NCBI GenBank assembly: GCA_035641315.1
Contig: DASQUK010000020.1
Span: forward strand, 1-25,851
Direction of reading: 5' to 3'
DNA: 25,851 nt
DNA from: DASQUK01 sp035641315
GTDB taxonomy: Bacteria > Actinomycetota > Acidimicrobiia > Acidimicrobiales > VFJN01
The notes under the pieces are model-generated. The model was not told where the DNA came from. It was given only the letters and a program-made list of their open reading frames with translations, and did no database searches. Position numbers and translations under genes: made by a program. Shown piece by piece: positions 1 through 8,702 of this stretch (positions are counted from its first letter, which is position 1; each line of letters opens with the position of its first letter).

Positions 1-1
1 G

Positions 2-1051
2 CAGGCGCCAGAGGAGCTCAAGTACGACCCGCTGGGTGTGGGCGGGAACGTGACGCTGCTCTTCGACACCCGGCGGGGGCGGCTCGAGGAGCACTTCGTG
101 AGCTTCGCCGGCTCCATCGTCAACTGCGCGGGCGGCATCGCGTACCGAGACGTCGGCTGGATCACGAACGAGGAGACGGTGGCGGGCCCCGGCCAGGGCT
201 GGGGCCAGAAGCACGGGTACAACTTCCTGGTCCGCACCTCGGCCGAGGGCCCGGAGAAGTCACCGCCGCTGACGGCCATGGGCCGGTTCGCGCACGAGGC
301 CTGCGCCAGCGATCCCAGGACCGGCACCGTCTACCAGACCGAGGACGACGGCAACGACAGCGGCTTCTACCGGTTCCGTCCGCGCGACCCCCGCGACCTC
401 ACCCGGGGCGGCCGGCTGGAGATGCTGGCGGTCAAGGGCGAACCGGCGCGGCAGATGATCACCGGCCAGGAAGTCGGCCGGTCGCTGCGGGTCGAGTGGG
501 TGCGCATCGACGATCCCGACCCCGATCTCGAGGGCGGCGCCACGCCCGTGGCGCTCCAGGGCATCGCCAAGGGCGGGGCGCTGTTCAACCGGCTCGAGGG
601 CATCTGGTACGACCAGAGGTCCGGGGGCTTCTACTTCAACTCCACCAGCGGCGGCGACGCGGCCTGCGGCCAGGTGTGGCACTACGACCCTCGGTGGGAC
701 CGGCTTACGCTGTTCTTCGAGTCACCCGGCGGCTCGGTCCTCGACTCGCCCGACAACCTGCTGGTGACGCCCCGGGGCGGCGTGCTGCTGTGCGAGGACG
801 ACGCCACCGGCGCCGACAACGACACCCACCCGCTCGCCCCTGGCATCGAGGACGTCAACCGGTTGATCGGCATCAACCGCAGGGGAGAGGCGTTCGAGTT
901 CGCCGTCAACGTGCTCAACGACTCCGAGTTCGCGGGCGCGACGTTCTCGCGCGACGGCGAGGTGCTGTTCGTCAACCTCTTCGGTGATGGTTCGCCCGGC
1001 AGCGGGATGACCTGTGCCATCACCGGACCATGGCACCGGGGTGCGCTGTAG
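2..1051 (+). CDS. PhoX-family (DUF839) phosphatase, 5'-truncated by window edge
   Basis: The reading frame is open from base 2 to a TAG at 1049-1051, so the N-terminus, including any Tat signal, lies outside the window; 349 residues are visible. PhoX enzymes are secreted, Ca2+/Fe-dependent alkaline phosphatases that release phosphate from organic esters. The family hallmarks occur in the expected order: VNCAGG followed by WITNEE near the visible N-terminus, the TEDDGNDSGFYRF block, the PDNLL...GGVLLCEDD block, and the C-terminal FVNLFGDGSPGSGMTCAITGPW-type ending. Its position directly upstream of the PHO-box-like repeats and the pst operon supports a phosphate-scavenging role. The substrate cannot be told from sequence, and some DUF839 proteins are not demonstrated phosphatases. 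Confidence 0.88.
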   Translation, partial: QAPEELKYDPLGVGGNVTLLFDTRRGRLEEHFVSFAGSIVNCAGGIAYRDVGWITNEETVAGPGQGWGQKHGYNFLVRTSAEGPEKSPPLTAMGRFAHEACASDPRTGTVYQTEDDGNDSGFYRFRPRDPRDLTRGGRLEMLAVKGEPARQMITGQEVGRSLRVEWVRIDDPDPDLEGGATPVALQGIAKGGALFNRLEGIWYDQRSGGFYFNSTSGGDAACGQVWHYDPRWDRLTLFFESPGGSVLDSPDNLLVTPRGGVLLCEDDATGADNDTHPLAPGIEDVNRLIGINRRGEAFEFAVNVLNDSEFAGATFSRDGEVLFVNLFGDGSPGSGMTCAITGPWHRGAL

Positions 1052-1099
1052 GTGCTCGCACCACCATCCCTGTTCACCGAGCCCACACAGACACCGACT

Positions 1100-1134
1100 C
1101 ACCGGGCGGCCGCGTGCACAGCGGCCGCCCGGTG
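1100..1134 (+). terminator. Strong hairpin after the PhoX-like gene
   Basis: A perfect 14-bp inverted repeat (CACCGGGCGGCCGC at 1100-1113 with its complement at 1121-1134) encloses a 7-nt loop. It starts about 50 nt after the phosphatase stop codon and has no T-tract, which is common for high-GC actinobacterial terminators. It separates the phosphatase transcript from the pst operon promoter. Confidence 0.7.
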
Positions 1135-1204
1135 CGCGCACAGAGCGCTCGGGTCACGACCATCTGCCCTGGTCAGCGGCGCCGCTGGCGGGCGTTTTGG
1201 CAAC

Positions 1205-1260
1205 GTTCCGGCCTCGTTCACCCGTCGTTCACCCTTGCCCTCCCCGGTCGTTTACCTGCT
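1205..1260 (+). promoter_or_regulatory. PHO-box-like tandem 11-nt direct repeats upstream of pstS
   Basis: Three contiguous 11-nt units start with GTTC: GTTCCGGCCTC (1205-1215), GTTCACCCGTC (1216-1226) and GTTCACCCTTG (1227-1237). A fourth, GTTTACCTGCT, lies at 1250-1260. Tandem 11-nt GTTCAC units are the known architecture of PhoP/RegX3/PhoB operators in actinobacteria. A possible -10, TACGGT, follows at 1266-1271. The obvious regulator is the RegX3-like protein encoded 7 kb downstream. The match is by eye and binding is inferred. Confidence 0.72.
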
Positions 1261-1330
1261 CTCCCTACGGTGATCCCGACAGGAGCGTTTGTGCTCAATT
1301 GCGACAGCAAGCCCACAAGGGAGGGCATCT

Positions 1331-2392
1331 GTGCAGTCCATCAAGAAGCGCCGCTGGGCGTGGCTGGGGATCCTCATGGCGTTCAGCCTCGTCGCCGCCG
1401 CCTGTGGCGACGATGACGACTCCGCTTCCGGCGACGGGAGCGGCTCGCCGAACGCCCCCGCAGACGGCGAGGGTGGCGGCGACGTCTCCGGCTCGATCAA
1501 CATCTCCGGCTCGTCAACGGTCGAGCCCATCACCTCGCTGGCGGCCGAGGCGTTCATCACCGAGAACGAGGGTGTCGACATCGCCGTCGACGGGCCGGGT
1601 ACGGGCGACGGCTTCGAGCTGTTCTGCAACGGGGAGATCGACATCTCCGATGCGTCCCGGCCCATCGACGAGGACGAGACCGCCACCTGCGAGGCCAACG
1701 GCATCGAGTACGTCGAGCTGCAGGTCGGGTTCGACGGAATGGCGGTCATGACCAGCGCCAACAACGACGACGCGCCCGAGTGCCTGAGCTTCGCCGACCT
1801 CTACGCCCTCATCGGCCCCGAGGCCGAGGGCTTCGAGAACTGGTCCGACGCCCAGGCCCTCGCCCAGGAGCTGGGCTCCACCACGGAGTTCCCCGAGGTT
1901 CCGCTCGATCTCACCGGCCCCGGCACCGAGTCGGGCACCTACGACTCGTTCATCGAGATCGCGCTGTCCGGCATCGCCGAGACCCGCGGGTTGCCCGAAG
2001 ACCAGGTCGAGACGACCCGCACCGACTACGAGTCGAACGCCGACGACAACATCATCATCAGCAACATCGAGGCGTCGGATTCCTCGCTCGGCTGGGTCGG
2101 GTTCGCCTTCGCCGAGGAGGCGGGCGACCAGGTCACCGAGATCCCCATCTCCGAGGAACCGGGTGGCGAGTGCGTCGAGCCGACTCCCGAGACCATCTCC
2201 GACGGGAGCTACCCGCTGTCCCGGCCCCTGTTCATCTACGTGAACACGGCAACGGCCGAGGAGAACCCGGCGGTGGCACCGTTCGTCGACTTCTACCTCG
2301 AGAACCTGAACCAGTTCGTCGAGGAGGGCGGCTATGTGACGATGCCCGACGACCAGGTCGACGCCACCGTCACGGCATGGGAGGGCCGCTGA
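1331..2392 (+). CDS. pstS: Phosphate ABC transporter substrate-binding lipoprotein PstS
   Basis: The 353-residue extracytoplasmic phosphate-binding protein delivers Pi to the PstCA permease. GTG 1331 was chosen because AAGGGAGGG (1317-1325) lies 5 nt upstream and because translation then begins with a clean lipoprotein signal: basic MQSIKKRR, a hydrophobic stretch, and the lipobox LVAAAC with the acylated Cys at about residue 25. An earlier in-frame ATG at 1289 would add 14 non-signal residues. PstS phosphate-site motifs are visible: SGSSTVEPI near the mature N-terminus, a GTGDGF loop, DISDASRPI, and GPGTESGTYDSF. A low-complexity Asp/Gly/Ser linker follows the lipid anchor. It is the first gene of the pst operon, under the PHO-box-like repeats, and is followed by a hairpin before pstC. 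Confidence 0.95.
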   Translation: MQSIKKRRWAWLGILMAFSLVAAACGDDDDSASGDGSGSPNAPADGEGGGDVSGSINISGSSTVEPITSLAAEAFITENEGVDIAVDGPGTGDGFELFCNGEIDISDASRPIDEDETATCEANGIEYVELQVGFDGMAVMTSANNDDAPECLSFADLYALIGPEAEGFENWSDAQALAQELGSTTEFPEVPLDLTGPGTESGTYDSFIEIALSGIAETRGLPEDQVETTRTDYESNADDNIIISNIEASDSSLGWVGFAFAEEAGDQVTEIPISEEPGGECVEPTPETISDGSYPLSRPLFIYVNTATAEENPAVAPFVDFYLENLNQFVEEGGYVTMPDDQVDATVTAWEGR

Positions 2393-2421
2393 TCGGCGCC
2401 GGCACCCCGGTGCGGGTCTTC

Positions 2422-2452
2422 GTGGGGTCGGGCTGTGACGGCCCGGCCCCAC
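2422..2452 (+). terminator. Intercistronic hairpin between pstS and pstC
   Basis: A 12-bp inverted repeat (GTGGGGTCGGGC, 7-nt loop, GCCCGGCCCCAC) contains a single G-T pair. It lies 30 nt after the pstS stop and 66 nt before pstC. Such a hairpin can attenuate transcription or protect the pstS message, giving more binding protein than permease. That role is inferred from position. Confidence 0.55.
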
Positions 2453-2517
2453 ACCCCTGTCCCCCCGCCTACGCTGCGCCCAGCCACCCCGACCCCAATC
2501 ACGTCGAGGCCTGACCG

Positions 2518-3489
2518 ATGGCAACCACCACGCTCCCGCCTCCCGGGACTCCGGGGCCCGGGTCCCCCGTCGACCTCTCTGGCGATCCCCGCCGGCACCG
2601 TCGCGAGCGGACCATGGGCATCGTCTTCTTCGCTGCCGCCGGCCTGTCGCTCGTGATCAGCGCGCTCATCCTGATATCGCTGTTCAGCAACGGGTTCGAG
2701 TTCTTCACCGACGTCGATTGGAGCAACGTCCTTGACGTCCGCGGCTGGAACCCCCGGCAGGGCCAGTTCGGCATCAGCACGCTCCTCATGGGCAGCCTCA
2801 TCGTCACCGGCATCGCCATGCTGGTGGCGGCGCCGCTGGGGCTCGGGGCCGCGATCTATCTCTCCGAGTACGCCCCGCCCGGCGTACGGACGGTGCTCAA
2901 GCCCATCCTCGAGGTGCTGGCGGGCATCCCGTCGGTGGTGCTGGGTGTTTTCGCCCTCAACTGGATCGCCCCCGAGGTGGTCGGCACCCTCTTCGGCGAG
3001 GAGCACGGGCGGGGTGGGAGCATGATGGCCGCGGGCATCGGCGTCGGCATCCTCAGCATCCCGCTGGTGGCCTCCGTCTCGGAGGACGCCATGCGGGCCG
3101 TGCCCGGCAGCCTGCGCGAGGCGTCGGCGGGGGTTGGTGCGCGCCGCATGTCGACGACGCTGCGGGTCGTGCTCCCGGCGGCGGTGTCCGGCATCGTGGC
3201 GGCGCTCATCCTGGCGGCGTCGCGAGCCATCGGCGAGACGATGGTCGTCTTCATCGCAGGCGGCGCATCCGACACCGCCACGTACACGACCGACCCGCTG
3301 GAGGGCAGCCTCACGATGACGGCGGCCATGGCCTCGCTGGCGGTCGGCACCGACAACGTCCGCACCGGCGCGGGTGGTGAGCTGGCGGTGGCGAGCCTCT
3401 ACTTCGTCGGCATCGCGTTGTTCGCCTTCACCTTCCTCCTCAACGTGATCGGCAACCGGTTCGTGCGCCGCGTCCGCCAGGCCTACTGA
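2518..3489 (+). CDS. pstC: Phosphate ABC transporter permease PstC
   Basis: This 323-aa integral membrane subunit pairs with PstA to form the Pi channel. It has a Pro-rich cytoplasmic N-terminus of about 33 residues, then several hydrophobic segments and the MetI-like permease fold. The EAA loop that docks on PstB is visible as EASAGVGARRMSTTLRVVLP near residues 201-220, preceded by the conserved VPGSLRE. Other PstC signatures are AAIYLSEYAPP and AGIPSVVLGVFAL. The ATG at 2518 has a GAGG about 7 nt upstream. pstA starts 16 nt after its stop. Confidence 0.95.
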   Translation: MATTTLPPPGTPGPGSPVDLSGDPRRHRRERTMGIVFFAAAGLSLVISALILISLFSNGFEFFTDVDWSNVLDVRGWNPRQGQFGISTLLMGSLIVTGIAMLVAAPLGLGAAIYLSEYAPPGVRTVLKPILEVLAGIPSVVLGVFALNWIAPEVVGTLFGEEHGRGGSMMAAGIGVGILSIPLVASVSEDAMRAVPGSLREASAGVGARRMSTTLRVVLPAAVSGIVAALILAASRAIGETMVVFIAGGASDTATYTTDPLEGSLTMTAAMASLAVGTDNVRTGAGGELAVASLYFVGIALFAFTFLLNVIGNRFVRRVRQAY

Positions 3490-3505
3490 CCGCAGCGAGC
3501 ATCAC

Positions 3506-4492
3506 ATGGCACTCACCACCATCCGGACCAGTAGCGAGGCGGCGGTCGAGGCCAAGGTCGCGGCCGCCTTGCGAGGCCGTCGCGCCGATCCTGGGGGGCG
3601 GGTCTTCGAGATCGCCCTGCTGGCCGCTCTCCTCCTGTCGCTGGTCATCCTCGCCATCCTCATCTCCCGGGTGCTCATCGACGGCGGGGGGATCTATACC
3701 GATCGGGGCTGGGAGTTCCTCGACGGCAGCCTTTCGGGCAGCGCCGAGCGTGCCGGCATCTCCCAGGGCATCGTTGGCTCGTTCTGGATCGCGGTCTGCG
3801 TCGTCGTGGTCGCCTTCCCGTTGGGCATCGGCGCCGCGATCTACCTGGAGGAGTACGCACCCCGGAGCCGGCTGACATCGTTCATCGAGCTCAACATCCG
3901 CAACCTCGCCGGCGTGCCGTCGGTGGTGTACGGGCTGTTGGGGCTGGCCATCTTCGTCGACGCGCTGAGCGGCTTCAGCGGGGCGGAGGGGGTCGACCGA
4001 CGCACGTTGGCCGCCGCCGGCGTCACGCTGGCGGTGCTGGTACTGCCGATCGTCATCATCACCACCGCCGAGGCCATTCGGGCCGTCCCCCAGGCGCTGC
4101 GCGAGGGGGCCTACGGCGTGGGCGCCACGCGCTGGGAGGTCATCCGCTCGCAGGTGCTGCCCTACGCCGCTCCCGGGATCTTCACCGGCGCGTTGCTCTC
4201 GATCGCCCGGGCGGTCGGCGAGGCCGCCCCCCTCATCGTCGTCGGTGCGGTGACCGGGTTCTTCAGCCAGGGTGGCGGGCTCAACGTCGGCAACGTCGTC
4301 GACCCCGGCCACCTCAGCGAGCGCTTCGTGGCGCTGCCGACGATCGTGACCACCTTCGCCAAGCAGCCCGAGGAAGCGTTCAGGGTGGCGAACGCATCGG
4401 CGACGATCATCGCCATGCTGGTGTTCGTGCTGCTGATCAACTCGATCGCCATCGTCCTACGCAACCGCTTCGAGAAGAAGAGGTCCGCATGA
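3506..4492 (+). CDS. pstA: Phosphate ABC transporter permease PstA
   Basis: The second Pst channel subunit is 328 aa with a MetI-type transmembrane domain. The N-terminal ~35 residues are cytoplasmic and Ala/Arg-rich. Family motifs are AAIYLEEYAP, LAGVPSVVYGLLGL, the AVPQALREGAYGVGATRWE EAA loop and RAVGEAAPLIVVGA. The last codons overlap the pstB start by 4 nt (ATGA at 4489-4492), indicating translational coupling and 1:1 synthesis with the ATPase. Confidence 0.95.
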   Translation: MALTTIRTSSEAAVEAKVAAALRGRRADPGGRVFEIALLAALLLSLVILAILISRVLIDGGGIYTDRGWEFLDGSLSGSAERAGISQGIVGSFWIAVCVVVVAFPLGIGAAIYLEEYAPRSRLTSFIELNIRNLAGVPSVVYGLLGLAIFVDALSGFSGAEGVDRRTLAAAGVTLAVLVLPIVIITTAEAIRAVPQALREGAYGVGATRWEVIRSQVLPYAAPGIFTGALLSIARAVGEAAPLIVVGAVTGFFSQGGGLNVGNVVDPGHLSERFVALPTIVTTFAKQPEEAFRVANASATIIAMLVFVLLINSIAIVLRNRFEKKRSA

Positions 4493-5385
4493 CCGAGTCA
4501 GCGGGGACCCCCACCATGACCGACACGTCCGAGACGCCGGAGAGGCCGCTGCCGCAGGGCGTCGAGGTGCCCGCCCACGAGCAACCCGATCGCGAGCATC
4601 TACCGATCGTGTTCGAGGTGCGCGACCTCGCCGCCTACTACGGCAGTTTCCGGGCCGTGCGCGAGGTCACCCTCGACGTCCGCGAGAACGAGATCACCGC
4701 GTTCATCGGTCCTTCGGGCTGCGGCAAGACCACCGTCCTGCGCTGCTTCAACCGCATGAACGACCTCATCCCCGGCGCGCGGGCCGAGGGCACGCTCAAC
4801 TACCACGGCGTTCCGCTCTACGGGCCCGGGGTCGATCCGGTCGAGGTACGACGGCGCATCGGCATGGTGTTCCAGAAGCCCAACCCGTTCCCCAAGTCGA
4901 TCTACGACAACGTGGCCTACGGCCCCCGGCTGTTCGGCACCAAGAAGCGGGCGCAACTCGACGAGGTGGTCGAGACCTCGTTGCACAAGGCGGCCCTGTG
5001 GGACGAGGTCAAGGACCGGCTCAAGGACTCGGCCATGGGCCTGTCGGGCGGCCAGCAGCAGCGGTTGTGCATCGCCCGGGCAATCGCCACCCGGCCCGAC
5101 GTGGTGCTGATGGACGAGCCCTGCTCGGCGCTCGACCCCATCGCCACCGCCCGCATCGAGGACCTGATGCAGGAGATCAAGTCGGAGTTCACGATCGTGA
5201 TCGTGACCCACAACATGCAACAGGCGGCCCGCGTGTCCGACGCCACGGCGTTCTTCTCCACCGAGGTCAATCCCGAGTCCGACCGCCGCACCGGGGTCCT
5301 GGTGGAGTTCGACCGCACCGAGACGATCTTCTCCCACCCGTCCGACGACCGCACCGAGAACTACATCACGGGGCGCTTCGGCTAG
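4489..5385 (+). CDS. pstB: Phosphate ABC transporter ATPase PstB
   Basis: This 298-aa cytoplasmic ATPase energises PstCA. The Walker A motif GPSGCGKT is at residues 74-81, a Q-loop follows (FQKPNPFP, about 128-135), the signature LSGGQQQR is at 185-192, Walker B VVLMDEP at about 205-211, and the H-loop His at 241. MVFQKPNPFPKSIYDNV is diagnostic for PstB rather than other ABC ATPases. The N-terminal ~35 residues form a poorly conserved extension; ATG 4516 (residue 10) is an alternative start. The ATG used here overlaps the pstA stop. Its TAG abuts the ATG of phoU. Confidence 0.96.
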   Translation: MTESAGTPTMTDTSETPERPLPQGVEVPAHEQPDREHLPIVFEVRDLAAYYGSFRAVREVTLDVRENEITAFIGPSGCGKTTVLRCFNRMNDLIPGARAEGTLNYHGVPLYGPGVDPVEVRRRIGMVFQKPNPFPKSIYDNVAYGPRLFGTKKRAQLDEVVETSLHKAALWDEVKDRLKDSAMGLSGGQQQRLCIARAIATRPDVVLMDEPCSALDPIATARIEDLMQEIKSEFTIVIVTHNMQQAARVSDATAFFSTEVNPESDRRTGVLVEFDRTETIFSHPSDDRTENYITGRFG

Positions 5386-6078
5386 ATGTCGACCGACTCC
5401 GCGCCCATCCACATCCGGAGCGCCTTCCAGGCCGACCTCGACCAGCTGCGCATCCAGGTCGAGCTCATGGGTGTTCGCGTCGACCAGAACCTCGAGCTCA
5501 TGCGCAACGCGCTCTCTTCGGGCGACGCGGAGCTGATGGATCGGGCGTTCGCCGCCGACGACGAGATCGACGCCATGCACCTGTCGTTGCTGGGGCGCTG
5601 CTACGACCTGCTCAACCGCGAGCAGCCCATGGCCAGCGACCTGCGCTACGTGGTGTCGGTGGTGCGCATCCTGTCGGAGTTCGAGCGGGTCGGCGACTTG
5701 GCGCTGCGGGTCATCAAGCTCACGCCCCAGGTGGACGAGCTGTCGCGCTGCGGCACTCCTTGGGACCTCGCGGTCACGATGGTCGAGAGCGCGGTTGAGC
5801 AGTACCGCATGGCGTTGCGGGCCTGGTCGACGCAGGACCTCGAGCTGGCGACGCGGCTGGTCGAGAACCGGCCGCCGGCCGAGAGCTACACGTACCACGA
5901 GCGCCTGCTGGCCGAGTTGCAGCGCCTCCAGGGTCCCGACTCGGCGGCCACCGCCATGGGCGTGTACATCATCGGGCAGGCGGCCGACCGCATCGCCGAC
6001 CATGCCGCCATCATCGGTGCCCGCCTGCGGTACCTGCTCACGGGCGAGCCCGCGCACCTCGCGGCCGAGGTCCGTTGA
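5386..6078 (+). CDS. phoU: Phosphate signalling regulator PhoU
   Basis: This 230-aa all-helical protein links Pst transporter activity to the histidine kinase and keeps the Pho response off when phosphate is plentiful. Two PhoU three-helix repeats are recognisable. Their metal-binding motifs are EFERVGDLALRV in the first half and the more diverged QAADRIADHAAII in the second. The MASDLRYVVSVVRI block is also typical. The ATG follows the pstB stop without a gap, and no independent Shine-Dalgarno is evident, so coupling to pstB is likely. Confidence 0.94.
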   Translation: MSTDSAPIHIRSAFQADLDQLRIQVELMGVRVDQNLELMRNALSSGDAELMDRAFAADDEIDAMHLSLLGRCYDLLNREQPMASDLRYVVSVVRILSEFERVGDLALRVIKLTPQVDELSRCGTPWDLAVTMVESAVEQYRMALRAWSTQDLELATRLVENRPPAESYTYHERLLAELQRLQGPDSAATAMGVYIIGQAADRIADHAAIIGARLRYLLTGEPAHLAAEVR

Positions 6079-6184
6079 CAGCGACGACGCCGTTGTCGGA
6101 GGGGGTAGGAGGTTCATGCGACGGTCTGTCGGCCGCGAGCCGCGGCGGCAGACTTGTCGTGACCCCCGACCCCCGGGAGGATGC

Positions 6185-7117
6185 ATGAAGGTCCTGGTCA
6201 CCAACGACGACGGCGTCGCCTCGCCGGGTCTGCACGCGCTGGCGCGGGCGCTGGTCGACGACGGCCACGACGTGATCGTGGTCGCCCCCGACCGCGAGAT
6301 GAGTGGCTCCGCAGCCGCCATCGGCCAGGTACATGTCGAGTCCGGCATCGACGCAAAGCGCATCGACCTACCCCGGCTCGACGGCGTGCCCGCCTACGCC
6401 GTGGCGGGTCCTCCCGGGCTGTGCGTGCTCACGGCCCGCCTCGGCGGGTTCGGCGATCCGCCCGACCTGATCGTCTCGGGCATCAACCCCGGGTGCAACA
6501 CCGGCCGGGCCGTGCTGCACTCGGGCACGGTCGGCGCTGCGCTCACCGCCGCCAACTTCGGCTGCCGGGGGCTGGCCGTCAGCATCGACGTGTCGACCCT
6601 GCACCTGCACGAGCAGTTTCGGGGAACGGTGACGGTCGGCGACGGCGACGAGGCGCGGGCCGAGGTCGTCGAGAGCGTCGAGATCGGGGACGACCCCGGC
6701 GCCCGGGGCCGCCTGCGCGACGTGTCCGGCGTCGCGTTCGACCGGCCTGCCGAGTGGGACACGGCCGCGACCGTGGCCGCCTCGGCCGTCGGCTGGCTGG
6801 CCGAGGCGCCGCCGTGCACGGTGCTCAACCTCAACGTGCCCAACGTGGCGCTCGACCGCCTGGGTGGCGCCCGATCCGCCACGCTGGCGCCGTTCGGGAC
6901 CGTCCGATCGTCGGTGGTCGAGGCCGCGCCTGACGGTGGCAGGCTGCAGATCGAGTTCCGTCCCACCGACCAGGAGTTGCCCCCGGAGTCCGACACCGCC
7001 ATCGTCGCCCAGGGGTTCGTGTCGGTGACCGCGCTCAGCGGCATCGGCGTCGACGACAGGGTCGACGTGTCCGGCGTGCTCGAGCTGGTGCCGACGGAGG
7101 ACCGGCGGACCGCGTGA
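6185..7117 (+). CDS. surE: 5'/3'-nucleotidase SurE
   Basis: SurE enzymes are divalent-metal phosphatases that dephosphorylate nucleoside monophosphates. The 310-aa product begins with MKVLVTNDDG, where D8 and D9 are metal ligands. APDREMSGSAA provides the conserved Ser near residue 40, and SGINPGCNTG provides N101, followed by HSGTVGAA. ATG 6185 gives the canonical SurE N-terminus and has GGGAGGA at 6175-6181. An in-frame ATG at 6116 follows a GTAGGAGG at only 3 nt and would add 23 Arg/Pro-rich residues. The protein is longer than the usual ~250 aa, with extra sequence around residues 140-190. Its place between phoU and senX3 suggests nucleotide-derived phosphate salvage in the Pho response. 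Confidence 0.92.
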   Translation: MKVLVTNDDGVASPGLHALARALVDDGHDVIVVAPDREMSGSAAAIGQVHVESGIDAKRIDLPRLDGVPAYAVAGPPGLCVLTARLGGFGDPPDLIVSGINPGCNTGRAVLHSGTVGAALTAANFGCRGLAVSIDVSTLHLHEQFRGTVTVGDGDEARAEVVESVEIGDDPGARGRLRDVSGVAFDRPAEWDTAATVAASAVGWLAEAPPCTVLNLNVPNVALDRLGGARSATLAPFGTVRSSVVEAAPDGGRLQIEFRPTDQELPPESDTAIVAQGFVSVTALSGIGVDDRVDVSGVLELVPTEDRRTA

Positions 7118-7123
7118 TGGTTT

Positions 7124-7150
7124 CGCCTCGCAACCAGAGGTTGCTCGGCG
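7124..7150 (+). terminator. Hairpin just after surE
   Basis: The arms CGCCTCGCAACC (7124-7135) and GGTTGCTCGGCG (7139-7150) pair except for a 2-nt internal mismatch, around an AGA loop. It begins 7 nt after the surE stop. There is no T-tract. Confidence 0.5.
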
Positions 7151-7154
7151 AGCC

Positions 7155-7245
7155 TTGGGCCGCCGCCTGTCGGCGTCGTCGTTCTCCTGTCGCTCGACCG
7201 GCCAAGCCGGTTCGAGCGACGGCTGGGGGCTCCGGCGGGAGCCTC
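7155..7245 (+). repeat. ~90-bp three-hairpin repeat, copy 1 (upstream of senX3)
   Basis: This segment aligns with 9454-9543 over its whole length with about a dozen differences and small indels. It contains three successive stem-loops: GCCGCC/GGCG-type, GTCGCTCGA-CCGGC with its complement GCCGG-TTCGAGCGAC, and GGCTCC-GGCG-GGAGCC. No good coding frame is kept. It is non-coding and dispersed; the function is unknown. Confidence 0.8.
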
Positions 7246-7262
7246 GGGTGGGTGGGTCAGGA

Positions 7263-7287
7263 GCACCGGAACCTCCGGTTCCGGTGC
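7263..7287 (+). terminator. Perfect 11-bp hairpin between surE and senX3
   Basis: GCACCGGAACC (7263-7273), loop TCC, and GGTTCCGGTGC (7277-7287) form a perfect stem. It lies between the three-hairpin repeat and the senX3 start. It may terminate read-through from surE or fold in the senX3 leader. Confidence 0.5.
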
Positions 7288-7361
7288 GGACCGCACCCCC
7301 CGCCGGTCCGCTGCCCGCGTGTCATGTGTCCGCGTAGCCGCCCCCGCGACGGGGCTCTGTC

Positions 7362-8618
<1,257 letters not shown>

Positions 8619-8621
8619 CCC

Positions 8622-8702
8622 ATGAGCGAGCGTCCCGCAGGGCGAGAGAGCGAGCGAGGCCCGAGCGGCCCGCTGCGAAGCAGCAAGAGCGGGAAGCAAT
8701 GA
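8622..8702 (+). CDS. 26-codon mini-ORF at the senX3-regX3 junction (repeat-derived)
   Basis: An ATG at 8622, after AAGGAGG, opens a 26-residue frame that begins MSERPAGRESERGPSGP and is Ser/Arg/Gly-rich. Its TGA (8700-8702) overlaps the ATG of regX3 (8699) in an ATGA arrangement. The DNA belongs to a repeat whose second copy is at 12636-12710 in the opposite orientation, and both copies keep the SERP...ESERGPSGP reading. It may serve as a translational relay letting ribosomes reach regX3. Whether a stable peptide is made is unknown, and the frame could simply be a by-product of a GC-rich repeat. Confidence 0.45.
   Translation: MSERPAGRESERGPSGPLRSSKSGKQ
8623..8689 (+). repeat. Dispersed GAGCGAGCGAGG repeat, copy 1
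   Basis: TGAGCGAGCGTCC (8623-8635) and a 26-nt block at 8646-8671 match the minus strand of 12698-12710 and 12647-12672. Right after the 26-nt block is the hairpin GCTGC-GAA-GCAGC (8672-8684). The other copy has GGCC-GAA-GGCC at the same place: the stem sequence differs, but pairing and the GAA loop are kept. Confidence 0.8.

Noticed and set aside
6075..6080. Consensus TTGACA at the end of phoU as a -35 for surE
   Set aside because: No TANNNT hexamer occurs 16-19 nt downstream. The nearest, TAGGAG at 6106, is 25 nt away and is better read as a ribosome site.
4600..6363. Minus-strand open frame (587 codons) opposite pstB, phoU and the start of surE
   Set aside because: It crosses three well-supported + strand genes and has the biased composition of an antisense shadow.
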